Source of the DNA: Syntrophomonas sp. DTU018
GTDB lineage: Bacteria > Bacillota > Syntrophomonadia > Syntrophomonadales > Syntrophomonadaceae
Length of the DNA: 64,000 nucleotides
Assembly (NCBI GenBank): GCA_001513155.1
Contig: LFSR01000032.1
Span: forward strand, 1 to 64,000
Reading direction: 5' to 3'
The position numbers were made by a program, and so were the translations under genes. Each line of letters opens with the position of its first letter. The first letter of the stretch is position 1. The notes below the pieces were generated by a model. The model had not been told where the DNA came from. It was given only the letters and a program-made list of their open reading frames with translations, and made no database searches. Shown in pieces: positions 7,850 through 15,939 of the stretch.

Positions 7850-8278
7850 TCAATAGGGTATATTAGAGGGATAAACATACAGCAGGTTAGTACCGGAAAC
7901 AGGTTTTAATATCATCAATTGGCTCAGATGCTCAAGTACTGTTTCCCGGATCTCCTCATCATCGGTGTCATTGATTTCCAGGGCAAACACCGTTACCGGT
8001 ACTTCCATCCAGTTGAGGAGACGTAATTCTTCCAGTCCCTCGTTTAGGAACTCCAGCTCTTCCAAAGATGCTGAAAAGGGAGTTTTGGACTTGCTCTTGA
8101 TGTGCTGCTCCAGTTGATTGATGAAATTTTTTAATGCTTCTTCCTTATGAGCATCAATCACATACTGGAACAGGATGTCGTATAAATTTTGTACCAGTAC
8201 TATCGAAGTTACTGTCGGGAGTACCAGGTGTTTTTCTTGTCTGATCAAAGTGAGTGTGAACGGGTGTATAGATTGCAT
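7850..8278 (-). CDS. Conserved-looking hypothetical protein upstream of rubrerythrin
   Basis: Not recognised. A 142-aa soluble protein with no signal peptide or membrane segment. It is rich in charged helices in the middle (about 45-90) and strongly acidic near 100-118 (EINDTDDEEIRE). The gene is real by its ATG with AAGGAAGG about 8 nt upstream, a good promoter just before it, and its position 25 bp ahead of rubrerythrin in one transcript. The context suggests a part in oxidative-stress physiology, but nothing in the sequence proves it. Confidence 0.7.
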   Translation of the reverse strand: MQSIHPFTLTLIRQEKHLVLPTVTSIVLVQNLYDILFQYVIDAHKEEALKNFINQLEQHIKSKSKTPFSASLEELEFLNEGLEELRLLNWMEVPVTVFALEINDTDDEEIRETVLEHLSQLMILKPVSGTNLLYVYPSNIPY

Positions 8279-8324
8279 ATGAATTACCTTCCTTAATAAT
8301 GCACATGTTTATTTTTGTTTAATT

Positions 8325-8354
8325 ATTGTACCCCGATTTCCAAATCTTTCTCAA
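8325..8354 (-). promoter_or_regulatory. Promoter of the hypothetical-rubrerythrin operon
   Basis: On the minus strand TTGAGA (8354-8349) is followed 18 bp later by TACAAT (8330-8325), 46 bp before the start codon. No PerR box was recognised. Confidence 0.65.
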
Positions 8355-8381
8355 GAATTTTTGTGCCCTTAAGTGCCTGGA

Positions 8382-8410
8382 TTGGCATCTGTGATGGGTT
8401 AGGCTATACT
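8382..8410 (+). promoter_or_regulatory. Promoter of the phosphatase-fold membrane protein gene
   Basis: TTGGCA (8382-8387), 17 bp spacer, TATACT (8405-8410), 45 bp before the ATG. Confidence 0.7.
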
Positions 8411-8455
8411 TATTAGGAAATCGATGTTAGGAAATTGCTGTCAAGGAGTTGTACG

Positions 8456-10729
8456 ATGACCCAGTTGAATCGCGGTTTGCTGCTGCACTACCCCATATGG
8501 GCAAAAATAATTCTTATGGTCGCCAGTGCCATCATGCTGCTGCTGGTAATTTCCCGGGCAGCGTGGGGCGAGGAGACCGGGAAAGCTTACCTGCTGGTCA
8601 TTGACAAGCTGAGCATTTACGATATTGATCCCCAGGTTACTCCTCACATCAGCAAACTGGTTGATGAAGGCGGAGTTGGCCTGGCCAGCAGCAGGACTTT
8701 AAGGGGCAAGAACACCCTGGATACCAGCCTCACTATCGGGGCAGGCAACCTGGGAAGGGTATACGGAAACGGCATTATGGCTTTTAACCGGGACGAATAC
8801 CTGGAGGACAGGGGCCAGACGGCGGGACATTTATACCGGAATTTAACTGGGATAGATCCCGGCTCTGCTGCCTGCCTGCTGGTAAATCTCCCGGAAATAA
8901 GTACCCATATGGCCGAAGAAAGTGTTAATACCCTGCCCGGTGCCATGGGAGAGGTACTCAGAAACCATGGATATACCGTATGTGTACTGGGCAACGGTGA
9001 TACAGGTACCAGCCAGCTTCGCGCTGCTGCAGTTATTGGCATGGATGCCAGGGGACAGATCCCGCTGGGGGATATAGGGCCCAATACAGTGCACAGTTTA
9101 ATAGACAGCTATTTGAGCCTGGAAACCAACTACGGCTACCTGCTGCAGCAAGTGGAAAACTTCCATTCCGCAGCAGACCTATTTGTGATAGATCTGGCCG
9201 ACCTCAGCCGGCTGGAAACCGCGGACACAGCCTTTCCTGACCAGGCTATGGCCGAAAAAAAACGGCGCCTGCAGATGATTGACTACTTTGTAGGGGAAAT
9301 TGCAGCCCGGGTAAATCCGGACCGGGACTTGCTGATGATTGTAAGTCCCTCCCCCAACCGTGAACAGACTAAGCTCAAGAACACTTTTACTCCGGTTATT
9401 ATCTGGGGCAAAGGCTATACCACCGGAGGATTGACCTCAGCTGCTACCCAGCGTTCCCTGGTGGTAGCTAATACCGATATTGCCCCCACTGTACTGGACT
9501 ATTTCGGTTTGTCCGATGATACCGGTACCATGATCGGGCGCCCCATCCGGGTTGAGCCCAGTGATCAGAGCATGCTGGCAGAAGCTCAGGAGTTGAGCAC
9601 CAAAACCAGTATGGTCAATAGGCTGAGAGTACCTCTTATTAAGGGTTATGTGCTTTTTCAAATAATAGCCATTCTGCTGGCTATGGTAGCCCTATTCTGG
9701 GTGCCGGAAGTGGCCAAGCATATCAAGCTGGCGATCATAGCTCTGGTAGTAGTGCCTCTGATTTACTTGTTCCTGACCATACTGCCCCTGTCAGCAGATT
9801 GGATGTATATTGTTATGGCCATAATCTTAACCATAACAGTTACCCTGCTGTTGAAAAAGATGGCGGGGGGCAATGCATACGGAGCCTTTTATATTAGCGT
9901 CATACTGACGGTCATAGCCTTAAACATAGATCTCATGACCGGTTCCAATTTAATTCATTATTCCATTCTGGGATATGATCCCATGGCTGGAGCCCGCTAT
10001 TATGGAATCGGCAACGAATATATGGGTATACTGCTGGGCAGTTCTATTGCTCTGGCTGGGTCTTTTTATCAGAGATATCCCCAGCGGGGCTGGTTGATAT
10101 TAATCGCCTTTTTATTTGTATTTCAAGCGGTAGTAATTGCTTCTCCCCAGGTAGGAGCCAATTCTGACGGGATGCTTACTGCGCCGGCAGCATTTTTGGT
10201 GACCTTACTGCTGCTGGGAGAATTCCGGATTCGCCCCCAGACGGTTCTGCTGGTCATGGCGGGAGTCATATTGGTTGCCGTAGGATTCACTGTATATGAT
10301 ATGAGCAGACCGGTAGAACTGCAGAGCCATATAGGCAGAGCTGCCCACCAGGTTTTAAGCGGCGGTTGGGAGGAAGCCTGGACCATCATCTCCCGGAAGC
10401 TGGGGATGAATATTAAACTGATTCGCTCCACTATCTGGAGCTGGGTGTTCATGGTTATGCTCCTGGTGCTGGCTTTACTGGTATACCGGCCTTTAGGCGC
10501 CATGAAGCAGCTGCGCAAGGATAAACCTTATATAGTTAAGGCATTCGGAGGAATTATTACCGGGGCTTTGGTAGGATTGGTGATAAACGATTCGGGGATC
10601 GTGGCTGCTTCTACCACCAGCATTTACCTAGTGGTGCCTTTATTGCTGCTGATACTTTATTATGAGCTTAATCGTTCTGCTGTCACCGCTGATGGGAATG
10701 AAAGGCAGGGCGGAAATGATGACTCGTAG
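8456..10729 (+). CDS. Alkaline-phosphatase-fold domain fused to a polytopic membrane domain
   Basis: Function unknown; 757 aa. Residues about 15-38 form a membrane anchor. About 45-385 is an exported domain with the order of the alkaline phosphatase superfamily: KAYLLVIDKLSI at the first metal site, a Thr-rich GKNTLDTSLTIGAGN segment at the nucleophile position, and VANTDIAPTVLDYFGL near its end. The usual SDHG metal motif reads VSPSPN, so catalysis may be lost or altered. The rest (about 390-740) has ten or so hydrophobic helices and a conserved-looking GARYYGIGNEYMG loop. ATG 8456 follows AAGGAG. The next gene overlaps by 14 bp. A role in cell-envelope polymer or lipid modification is a guess from architecture. 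Confidence 0.75.
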   Translation: MTQLNRGLLLHYPIWAKIILMVASAIMLLLVISRAAWGEETGKAYLLVIDKLSIYDIDPQVTPHISKLVDEGGVGLASSRTLRGKNTLDTSLTIGAGNLGRVYGNGIMAFNRDEYLEDRGQTAGHLYRNLTGIDPGSAACLLVNLPEISTHMAEESVNTLPGAMGEVLRNHGYTVCVLGNGDTGTSQLRAAAVIGMDARGQIPLGDIGPNTVHSLIDSYLSLETNYGYLLQQVENFHSAADLFVIDLADLSRLETADTAFPDQAMAEKKRRLQMIDYFVGEIAARVNPDRDLLMIVSPSPNREQTKLKNTFTPVIIWGKGYTTGGLTSAATQRSLVVANTDIAPTVLDYFGLSDDTGTMIGRPIRVEPSDQSMLAEAQELSTKTSMVNRLRVPLIKGYVLFQIIAILLAMVALFWVPEVAKHIKLAIIALVVVPLIYLFLTILPLSADWMYIVMAIILTITVTLLLKKMAGGNAYGAFYISVILTVIALNIDLMTGSNLIHYSILGYDPMAGARYYGIGNEYMGILLGSSIALAGSFYQRYPQRGWLILIAFLFVFQAVVIASPQVGANSDGMLTAPAAFLVTLLLLGEFRIRPQTVLLVMAGVILVAVGFTVYDMSRPVELQSHIGRAAHQVLSGGWEEAWTIISRKLGMNIKLIRSTIWSWVFMVMLLVLALLVYRPLGAMKQLRKDKPYIVKAFGGIITGALVGLVINDSGIVAASTTSIYLVVPLLLLILYYELNRSAVTADGNERQGGNDDS

Positions 10730-10859
10730 ATCGCGTCGTATACGTGAATATAATGATAAAGATTGGGAAAAGACTGTTGCCCAGCAGAGGCTGAAGTATA
10801 ACCTGTGGGGTATTATCGCTATTCTGATCATTATAGGATTATACTTTTTGTCCCGGTGA
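10716..10859 (+). CDS. Small single-pass membrane protein
   Basis: A 47-aa protein with a basic N-terminus (MMTRRSRRIRE), a charged stretch and one hydrophobic helix (GIIAILIIIGLYFL) at the C-terminus. It overlaps the end of the phosphatase-fold gene by 14 bp, so the two are translationally coupled and probably work together. The ribosome site (GGGCGGAA) is only moderate. No family recognised. Confidence 0.6.
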   Translation: MMTRRSRRIREYNDKDWEKTVAQQRLKYNLWGIIAILIIIGLYFLSR

Positions 10860-10866
10860 GTGAACA

Positions 10867-10892
10867 GCCCGCCTGGAGTTCACCAGGCGGGC
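10867..10892. terminator. Strong hairpin between convergent genes
   Basis: GCCCGCCTGG pairs perfectly with CCAGGCGGGC over a 6-nt loop. Neither side has a T-run, so it is an imperfect bidirectional terminator or an RNA 3'-end stabiliser for the small membrane protein gene and trpS. Confidence 0.5.
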
Positions 10893-10901
10893 CGGATTAA
10901 G

Positions 10902-11894
10902 CTATTTGAAATACTGGATTTTCATGGCTGCGCGGACCTCTTCCATGGTTTGCTGGGCAACCTGATGAGCCCGTCGGGTACCTTCCCGCAGTATGTCCAC
11001 CAGAATGTCTTTGGATTGGTATTGCTGGCGGCGCTGGTGCATGGGCTCAAGCAATTCATTCAAGACCTGGGCTTGTCTCTTTTTACATTCTACACAGCCA
11101 ATCTTTCCTTGACGGCATTCCGTTTCTATTGCTTCTAATTCCTTGCTGTTAAATACTTTATGATACTCAAATATGGTGCACACTTCCGGGTGCCCCGGAT
11201 CAGTTTTATGGATTCGGGCCGGGTCTGTTACAGCATTGCGTACTTTCTGCCATACCTGTTCCGGGGTGTCCGATAAGAAAATAGCGTTATTTAAGCTCTT
11301 GCTCATCTTGGCTTTGCCGTCCAGGCCAATTAGACGGGGGACTTGCCCCACCAGTACTTCTGGTTCCACCAGTACCGGCTCATAAAGGTCATTGAAACGG
11401 CGCACAATTTTACGGGTCAATTCCAGGTGGGGAATCTGATCTTCGCCCACCGGAACCAGATGGGCCTTGAAAATAGCAATATCCGCAGCTTGGCTTACCG
11501 GATACCCTAAAAATCCATACATCATATCCTTGAAACCATGCTGCTGGGCTTCTGATTTAATGGTGGGGTTGTGCCGCAATACATTGACCGGGGTAAACAT
11601 GGCAAAATAAGTAGCCAACTCATGGATTTCAGGAATTTTGCTCTGAATAAAAATAGTAGCTTTATTAGGGTCCAAACCAGCGGCCAAATAATCGCTGGTT
11701 ATTTGAAAGACGCTGTCTTCCAGGTCCTCTCCCTTTTCCCAATGGGTAGTTAATGCCTGTACATCCGCTATAATAATGTAGGTATCATATTCATCCTGAA
11801 GTTTTACACGGTTGGCCAAACTGCCTACATAATGGCCTAAATGCAGGGCACCAGTTGGTCTGTCGCCGGTGAGAATTCTTTTTTTCGCTGTCAT
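10902..11894 (-). CDS. trpS: Tryptophanyl-tRNA synthetase
   Basis: Charges tRNA-Trp; class Ic synthetase of 330 aa. The ATP-binding HIGH signature is HLGH in GALHLGHYVGS (near residue 18), and the KMSKS loop is KMSKS near 196. The ATG at 11894 is chosen because an AGGAG site precedes it, and it starts exactly at the family's usual MTAKKRILTGDRPTG end; an in-frame ATG 54 bp upstream has none of this. A stand-alone gene convergent with the membrane protein pair. No T-box leader could be seen in the short upstream gap. Confidence 0.96.
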   Translation of the reverse strand: MTAKKRILTGDRPTGALHLGHYVGSLANRVKLQDEYDTYIIIADVQALTTHWEKGEDLEDSVFQITSDYLAAGLDPNKATIFIQSKIPEIHELATYFAMFTPVNVLRHNPTIKSEAQQHGFKDMMYGFLGYPVSQAADIAIFKAHLVPVGEDQIPHLELTRKIVRRFNDLYEPVLVEPEVLVGQVPRLIGLDGKAKMSKSLNNAIFLSDTPEQVWQKVRNAVTDPARIHKTDPGHPEVCTIFEYHKVFNSKELEAIETECRQGKIGCVECKKRQAQVLNELLEPMHQRRQQYQSKDILVDILREGTRRAHQVAQQTMEEVRAAMKIQYFK

Positions 11895-11919
11895 ATATTC
11901 ACACTCCTTAATCATCAAT

Positions 11920-11948
11920 AATTTAACATGGCTGAAGTCCCAGTGCAA
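11920..11948 (-). promoter_or_regulatory. Putative trpS promoter
   Basis: On the minus strand TTGCAC, 17 bp, TAAATT; each hexamer matches 4 of 6. Confidence 0.4.
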
Positions 11949-11983
11949 TGCCGGAAAAAAGGGACTTTCAAATCGTCGGAATA

Positions 11984-12011
11984 TTGTTTACAAATTATGT
12001 TATGGTATAAT
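11984..12011 (+). promoter_or_regulatory. Putative promoter of the MarR gene
   Basis: TTGTTT (11984-11989), 16 bp, TATAAT (12006-12011). The perfect -10 lies 54 bp before the chosen start. Confidence 0.5.
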
Positions 12012-12065
12012 AATATGGTAAAGGAAAATCTACGATTGAGTAATAAAGAGAGGAAGTTATTTGAC

Positions 12066-12488
12066 ATGAGTGAGCTGAATAACTTTTTATGTTTTAGCAT
12101 GCGGGCGGCTATGAAGAAAATTGATCGCAACCTCAGCGCACGGCTGGAAAACTATGGAATCAGCATTCCCCAGTCCTTCATCCTGCTAGTGCTGCGTGAT
12201 GAAGACGGTATGACATTAAAGGAAATAGGAAACAGGACTTATATTGATAGTTCATCCATGACTGTTCTGGTGGATAAACTGGAAAAGGATGGCTTGGTTG
12301 AACGCAAGCTGGATCCCCAGGATAGAAGAGCCATCCGGGTATTCATAACTCCTTCCGGCCGTAAGGTTGCCGATCAGATTATCGAAATTGCTTACCAGTT
12401 TAATGCCGAACTGTATGATCTGCTGGGAGAAGGAAATCAAAAAGAATTTGTGCATGGAATCAATAATATCGTAAATGGTTTGGAGTAG
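12066..12488 (+). CDS. MarR-family transcriptional regulator
   Basis: Winged-helix dimer of 140 aa. The DNA-binding part covers about residues 30-100 (GMTLKEIGNRTYIDSSSMTV, then LVDKLEKDGLVERK), with the wing motif DPQDRRAIRVFITPSG typical of MarR. ATG 12066 has GAGGAAG upstream; in-frame starts further back lie before or within the promoter. The divergent trpS and the downstream speD-like gene do not look like classic targets, and no operator for it was identified. The ligand is unknown. Confidence 0.88.
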   Translation: MSELNNFLCFSMRAAMKKIDRNLSARLENYGISIPQSFILLVLRDEDGMTLKEIGNRTYIDSSSMTVLVDKLEKDGLVERKLDPQDRRAIRVFITPSGRKVADQIIEIAYQFNAELYDLLGEGNQKEFVHGINNIVNGLE

Positions 12489-12564
12489 CTCTTAAAAGGA
12501 TAAAACCTATGCATAATAGGGTTGATATTTCAAAATATTAAGCATATGATAGTATGTGCGAGGT

Positions 12565-12604
12565 AATTGGGGCTGAGTCGCTGCTAGAGCACTCAGCTTC
12601 AATT
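12565..12604 (+). terminator. Terminator-like hairpin after the MarR gene
   Basis: AATTG-GG-GCTGAGT (12565-12578) pairs with ACTCAGC-TT-CAATT (12591-12604) through 14 bp including two G-U pairs. It is followed by a short pyrimidine tract TCTTCC. Confidence 0.55.
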
Positions 12605-12648
12605 TCTTCCCCGATTAAGACGATTTTTTATTGACATGGGGAAGAAAT
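12602..12648. promoter_or_regulatory. 11-bp perfect inverted repeat straddling the speD -35 box
   Basis: ATTTCTTCCCC (12602-12612) and GGGGAAGAAAT (12638-12648) are exact inverted copies 25 bp apart. The right arm fills the promoter spacer between -35 and -10. This is the layout of an operator or DNA-looping site. Confidence 0.6.
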
Positions 12649-12658
12649 GTGCTAAAAT
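12631..12658 (+). promoter_or_regulatory. Promoter of the SAM decarboxylase gene
   Basis: Perfect TTGACA (12631-12636), 16 bp, and an extended -10 TGC-TAAAAT (12650-12658). Confidence 0.8.
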
Positions 12659-12733
12659 TCTACATGTGCGTGAACTCGAGTACTAAAAGGAGGTTTGGGA
12701 AACCAAACAACAACTGAAAGGGAGGCGACATGA

Positions 12734-13114
12734 TTGCAGTCTTTGGGGCGACATGTGTTAGCCGAAGTTTACGGCTGTCGTTTTGAGGCATTGAACGATA
12801 TCAAGTTTGTGCAGGATGTTATGATCAATGCTGCTTTAGAGGCTGGAGCGGAGATTAGAGAGTTTGTCTTTCACAAGTTTAGCCCACAGGGAGTCAGTGG
12901 TGTTGTGGTGATATCTGAGTCCCACCTGGCGATTCATACCTGGCCTGAACTGGGTTATGCAGCGGTAGACGTTTTCACTTGTGGAGAAAGGGTTAATCCC
13001 TGGGATGCGTGTAATTATCTAGCAGAAAAATTTGGCTCTACCTATGTAAACGCCAAGGAAGTTCAAAGGGGATTAATCCATGAGCAGGAGGAGCGCCTGG
13101 TGGCAAATATTTAG
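12734..13114 (+). CDS. speD: S-adenosylmethionine decarboxylase proenzyme
   Basis: Pyruvoyl enzyme that forms decarboxylated SAM, the aminopropyl donor for spermidine. The protein is 126 aa, the usual size of the Bacillus/Thermotoga-type single-chain proenzyme. LGRHVLAEVYGC opens the protein; the self-cleavage site is ISESHLAIHTWPE, with Ser expected to become the pyruvoyl group. FHKFSPQGVSGVVV and AAVDVFTCG are also diagnostic. The start is TTG 12734, 8 nt after GGGAGG. A 5' leader of about 70 nt contains a small GTTTGG/CCAAAC hairpin. No spermidine synthase gene lies in this window. Confidence 0.93.
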   Translation: MQSLGRHVLAEVYGCRFEALNDIKFVQDVMINAALEAGAEIREFVFHKFSPQGVSGVVVISESHLAIHTWPELGYAAVDVFTCGERVNPWDACNYLAEKFGSTYVNAKEVQRGLIHEQEERLVANI

Positions 13115-13163
13115 GAGGGATACTATTTTAGTAGACCGAAGAAGCTCTCTCATGGATGTTTAT

Positions 13164-13209
13164 TAGACGCCTTGCAAGCTGGTAGGCAAGTAAGGCGTCT
13201 AATCATTTT
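13164..13209. terminator. Bidirectional terminator between speD and the 13199-13471 gene
   Basis: TTAGACGCCTTGC and GCAAG-T-AAGGCGTCTAA form a 17-bp-class stem (13163-13202) with one bulge, followed by TCATTTTC on the plus strand. It overlaps the stop codon of the minus-strand gene. Confidence 0.65.
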
Positions 13210-13471
13210 CTGGAATTATTTTAATATGATCCAGTCCATGCAGTTCACCCAGGTGTTCTTTTATATGTCCTGCTTCCTCAGGTTCACAGCGTATGGTCAA
13301 TATATAATAGCCCTGATCAAAAAATTGTCTTGCCCCACTCCGGTGATCACCTTCCCAAGATTCTCCTGATTTCTTTATGGCAGCTTCAACTTCATAACCG
13401 CGGTTGCGCAAATCAGTTAAAGCAGAAGCAGCCTGGATTTGACTGGTTGCCGATGCAATTAAAGTTATCAT
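13199..13471 (-). CDS. Small hypothetical protein, ACT-like in size
   Basis: Not recognised. A 90-aa cytoplasmic protein. The strand-helix pattern (MITLIASATSQ, a helix with ALTDLRNRGYEVE, YYILTIRC, a helix with HIKEHLGEL, DHIKIIP) suggests a ferredoxin-like alpha/beta fold similar in size to ACT or PII-like domains, but no motif confirms it. ATG 13471 is preceded by AGGAGGAG at a good distance. It is transcribed alone between two convergent or divergent neighbours. Confidence 0.6.
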   Translation of the reverse strand: MITLIASATSQIQAASALTDLRNRGYEVEAAIKKSGESWEGDHRSGARQFFDQGYYILTIRCEPEEAGHIKEHLGELHGLDHIKIIPEND

Positions 13472-13607
13472 GGTTCTCCTCCTAATAAGGTTTTCATAAT
13501 GTATATTTTCTATATAATAAGACTAAGTTTGGCTTATGATAGTATAATTAGCTTGACTCATTAGCCACAAGTTTAAATAGGTAATTATTGCGCAAGCAGG
13601 ATAAGAG

Positions 13608-14405
13608 TTGATTCTGCCGAAATTTTATAGAGTGATGCATTTTGTCGAGGGGGACACAGAGTTTATGGATTATTTATTTGCCCGGGATTATCGCCACCAG
13701 CTTATTGATGTGGAACGAAACTTTAAAGCAGGATTGCTTAAATCCTGGCCGGAAATAGAAACCTATGTTAACCGGCTGGAAGGTGATACTACCTGGGATC
13801 ATCTTGCTTTAATGACTTTGGTTTTTTACGATCACCTGCATGTAGACAACCGCCTGTCCACGGTAATGGCATATATCTTCAAGAACTTGTACCTGGCTCA
13901 GTCGATTCATTGCAGCATCAAAAACGATGAGGAAGGTCAGGAATACAATCAGGATCTGCAATTTGCCATACTCATTGGGGATTACACCTTTGGCTATATT
14001 ATGCAGATTCTTTTGGACCATAAAGCTGAGCGGGTTTTGAGTTCTTTAGCCTCTATGATCTGTACCATAAGTGAAGGGCTGGTACGTAAATATCATCAAG
14101 CCTGGAATACTATTAAGGAGATTGATCAGATCAAAGCTCCTCTTTATGCTACTGCTTTTCAAACCGCTGCCCAATTGGCCGGGGCAGGAAAGGAATCTGT
14201 CTATTATCGTCTGGGACATGATCTGGGTATGGCTGTAGAACTGCTGCATTTAGGGGTAAACAATCAAGTTGACCAGTATGTTCATAGTAGTTATGAGATA
14301 CTGACCAGCCTGAAAAATGGACAAACCTACAAAGGTGTGATAGAGAGAGTAATCAATGAATTGCACGACCTGGCCTGCAGCCAGGAGCGGGCGGCTGTAA
14401 TATAA
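13608..14405 (+). CDS. HepS-like small subunit of a long-chain polyprenyl diphosphate synthase
   Basis: 265 aa. It resembles component I of heptaprenyl diphosphate synthase: it is all-helical, lacks the DDxxD motifs, and has the family segment seen here as LIGDYTFGYIMQILLDHKAE, then SMICTISEGLVRKYHQ. In Bacillus this non-catalytic subunit sets prenyl chain length together with the catalytic HepT. Here the catalytic partner would be the synthase at 17667-18632. Alternative starts exist; TTG 13608 is used but its ribosome site (AGGATAAG) is weak. It heads the menaquinone gene group, though a terminator-like hairpin separates it from ubiD. Confidence 0.6.
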   Translation: MILPKFYRVMHFVEGDTEFMDYLFARDYRHQLIDVERNFKAGLLKSWPEIETYVNRLEGDTTWDHLALMTLVFYDHLHVDNRLSTVMAYIFKNLYLAQSIHCSIKNDEEGQEYNQDLQFAILIGDYTFGYIMQILLDHKAERVLSSLASMICTISEGLVRKYHQAWNTIKEIDQIKAPLYATAFQTAAQLAGAGKESVYYRLGHDLGMAVELLHLGVNNQVDQYVHSSYEILTSLKNGQTYKGVIERVINELHDLACSQERAAVI

Positions 14406-14418
14406 AATTGTATGTGCC

Positions 14419-14470
14419 AAAGCTTATCTGGCTATGACCAGTGTGGTTGCAGGCCTTTTAAGCTTTTTTT
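14419..14470 (+). terminator. Terminator or attenuator before ubiD
   Basis: AAAGCTTA (14419-14426) pairs with TAAGCTTT (14459-14466) around an inner CTGG/CCAG hairpin and runs into TTTTT. The ubiD ribosome site follows directly. Confidence 0.6.
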
Positions 14471-14490
14471 TGTGATAGGAGGATAAATCT

Positions 14491-15939
14491 ATGGCCTATA
14501 AAGACCTGCGTGAATTTGTGGAGCGTCTGGAAAGAGAAGGCGAGCTTAAAAGAATCAAAACCGAGGTAGATTCGGAACTGGAAATCACGGAAATAACGGA
14601 CCGGGTGAGCAAGGCCTACGGCCCGGCTTTATTATTTGAAAACGTCCGCGGCTACAGCTGGCCGGTTTTAATAAATGCCTTCGGCAGCAAGAAAAGAATG
14701 GCTATGAGTTTGGGAGTCAATGATCTGGATGAAATTGCCCGGGACATAGTCAGTTTTATGGAGATAGCCGACCAGGTACCCCAGACCATGATGGACAAAG
14801 TTAAACTGCTGCCCAAAATCGCCCAGGTAGCCAACTTCATTCCCAAGTTGGTACGCCATGGCGCCTGCCAGGAAGTGGTGGAAAGCAACCCCTCCCTGGA
14901 CCTGCTGCCGGTATTAAAATGCTGGCCGGAAGATGCAGGACGCTTCATAACCCTGCCCCAGGTATACACCAAGGATCCCGAGACAGGCAAGCGCAACGTA
15001 GGCATGTACCGGATGCAGGTGTATGACAGCAAGACCACTGGAATGCACTGGCATACCCATCATGATGGTGCGGCCATTTATCGTAAAAACTGCCAGTTGG
15101 GCAAACCTACGGAAGTAGCAGTGGCACTCGGAGGAGACCCTGCCATAACTTATGCCGCTACGGCGCCTTTGCCCCCCGGTATCGATGAACTGCTTTTTGC
15201 CGGTTTCCTGCGCAAGAAACCCGTTGAATTGGTGAAATGCAAAACCGTTGACCTGGAAGTGCCCGCTGATGCGGAAATCGTTTTAGAGGGTTATGTTGAC
15301 CCCTGGGAGCGCCGGATTGAAGGTCCTTTTGGGGATCATACCGGATATTATTCCCTGGCTGATGAATACCCAGTTTTTCATTTAACGGCTGTAACTCACC
15401 GGAAAAACCCTATATATCCTGCTACCATAGTAGGCCGTCCTCCTCAGGAAGACTGCTATATGGCTCTGGCTACCGAGCGGATTTTCCTGCCCTTATTGAA
15501 GTTCCAACTGCCGGAGATAGTTGATATGCACCTGCCCATGGAAGGGGTATTCCATAATTGTGCCCTGGTCAGCATCAAAAAATCCTATCCCGGTCATGCC
15601 CGCAAAGTTATGAGTTCTCTCTGGGGAATGGGACAGATGATGTTTGCCAAGTTTATCATCGTAGTAGATGAAGATGTGAATGTACAGGATGTTTCCGAAG
15701 TGATGTGGAAGGTATTTAACAATGTTGATCCCCGCCGGGACACCATGATTGTTGATGGACCTTTGGATGTTTTGGATCATTCAGCCCCTACTCCTTTAAT
15801 GGGTTCCAAGATGGGCATTGATGCCACACGCAAATGGGTCAGTGAGGGACATCCCCGGGAATGGCCCAACGATATCAAAATGTCCAGGGAAATAGTAGAA
15901 CTGGTGAACCGAAAATGGAGTGAATACGGCCTTGATTAA
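14491..15939 (+). CDS. ubiD: UbiD-family decarboxylase
   Basis: Prenylated-FMN-dependent aromatic acid decarboxylase of 482 aa, full length. Family features include GMHWHTHHDGA, a Glu-Arg-Glu-type active region within RRIEGPFGDHTGYYS (Arg and Glu near residues 273-276), and the C-terminal GIDATRKW. Together with the UbiA-type prenyltransferase and UbiX next to it, it would decarboxylate a prenylated naphthoate in menaquinone synthesis by the futalosine route. ATG 14491 follows TAGGAGG. Its end overlaps the ubiA-like gene by 20 bp. Confidence 0.92.
   Translation: MAYKDLREFVERLEREGELKRIKTEVDSELEITEITDRVSKAYGPALLFENVRGYSWPVLINAFGSKKRMAMSLGVNDLDEIARDIVSFMEIADQVPQTMMDKVKLLPKIAQVANFIPKLVRHGACQEVVESNPSLDLLPVLKCWPEDAGRFITLPQVYTKDPETGKRNVGMYRMQVYDSKTTGMHWHTHHDGAAIYRKNCQLGKPTEVAVALGGDPAITYAATAPLPPGIDELLFAGFLRKKPVELVKCKTVDLEVPADAEIVLEGYVDPWERRIEGPFGDHTGYYSLADEYPVFHLTAVTHRKNPIYPATIVGRPPQEDCYMALATERIFLPLLKFQLPEIVDMHLPMEGVFHNCALVSIKKSYPGHARKVMSSLWGMGQMMFAKFIIVVDEDVNVQDVSEVMWKVFNNVDPRRDTMIVDGPLDVLDHSAPTPLMGSKMGIDATRKWVSEGHPREWPNDIKMSREIVELVNRKWSEYGLD

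Noticed and set aside
12695-12733. Twelve-codon upstream frame ending exactly at the speD TTG
   Set aside because: Its TTG start is only 1 nt from AAAAGGAGG, too close for initiation; probably chance from the leader hairpin sequence.
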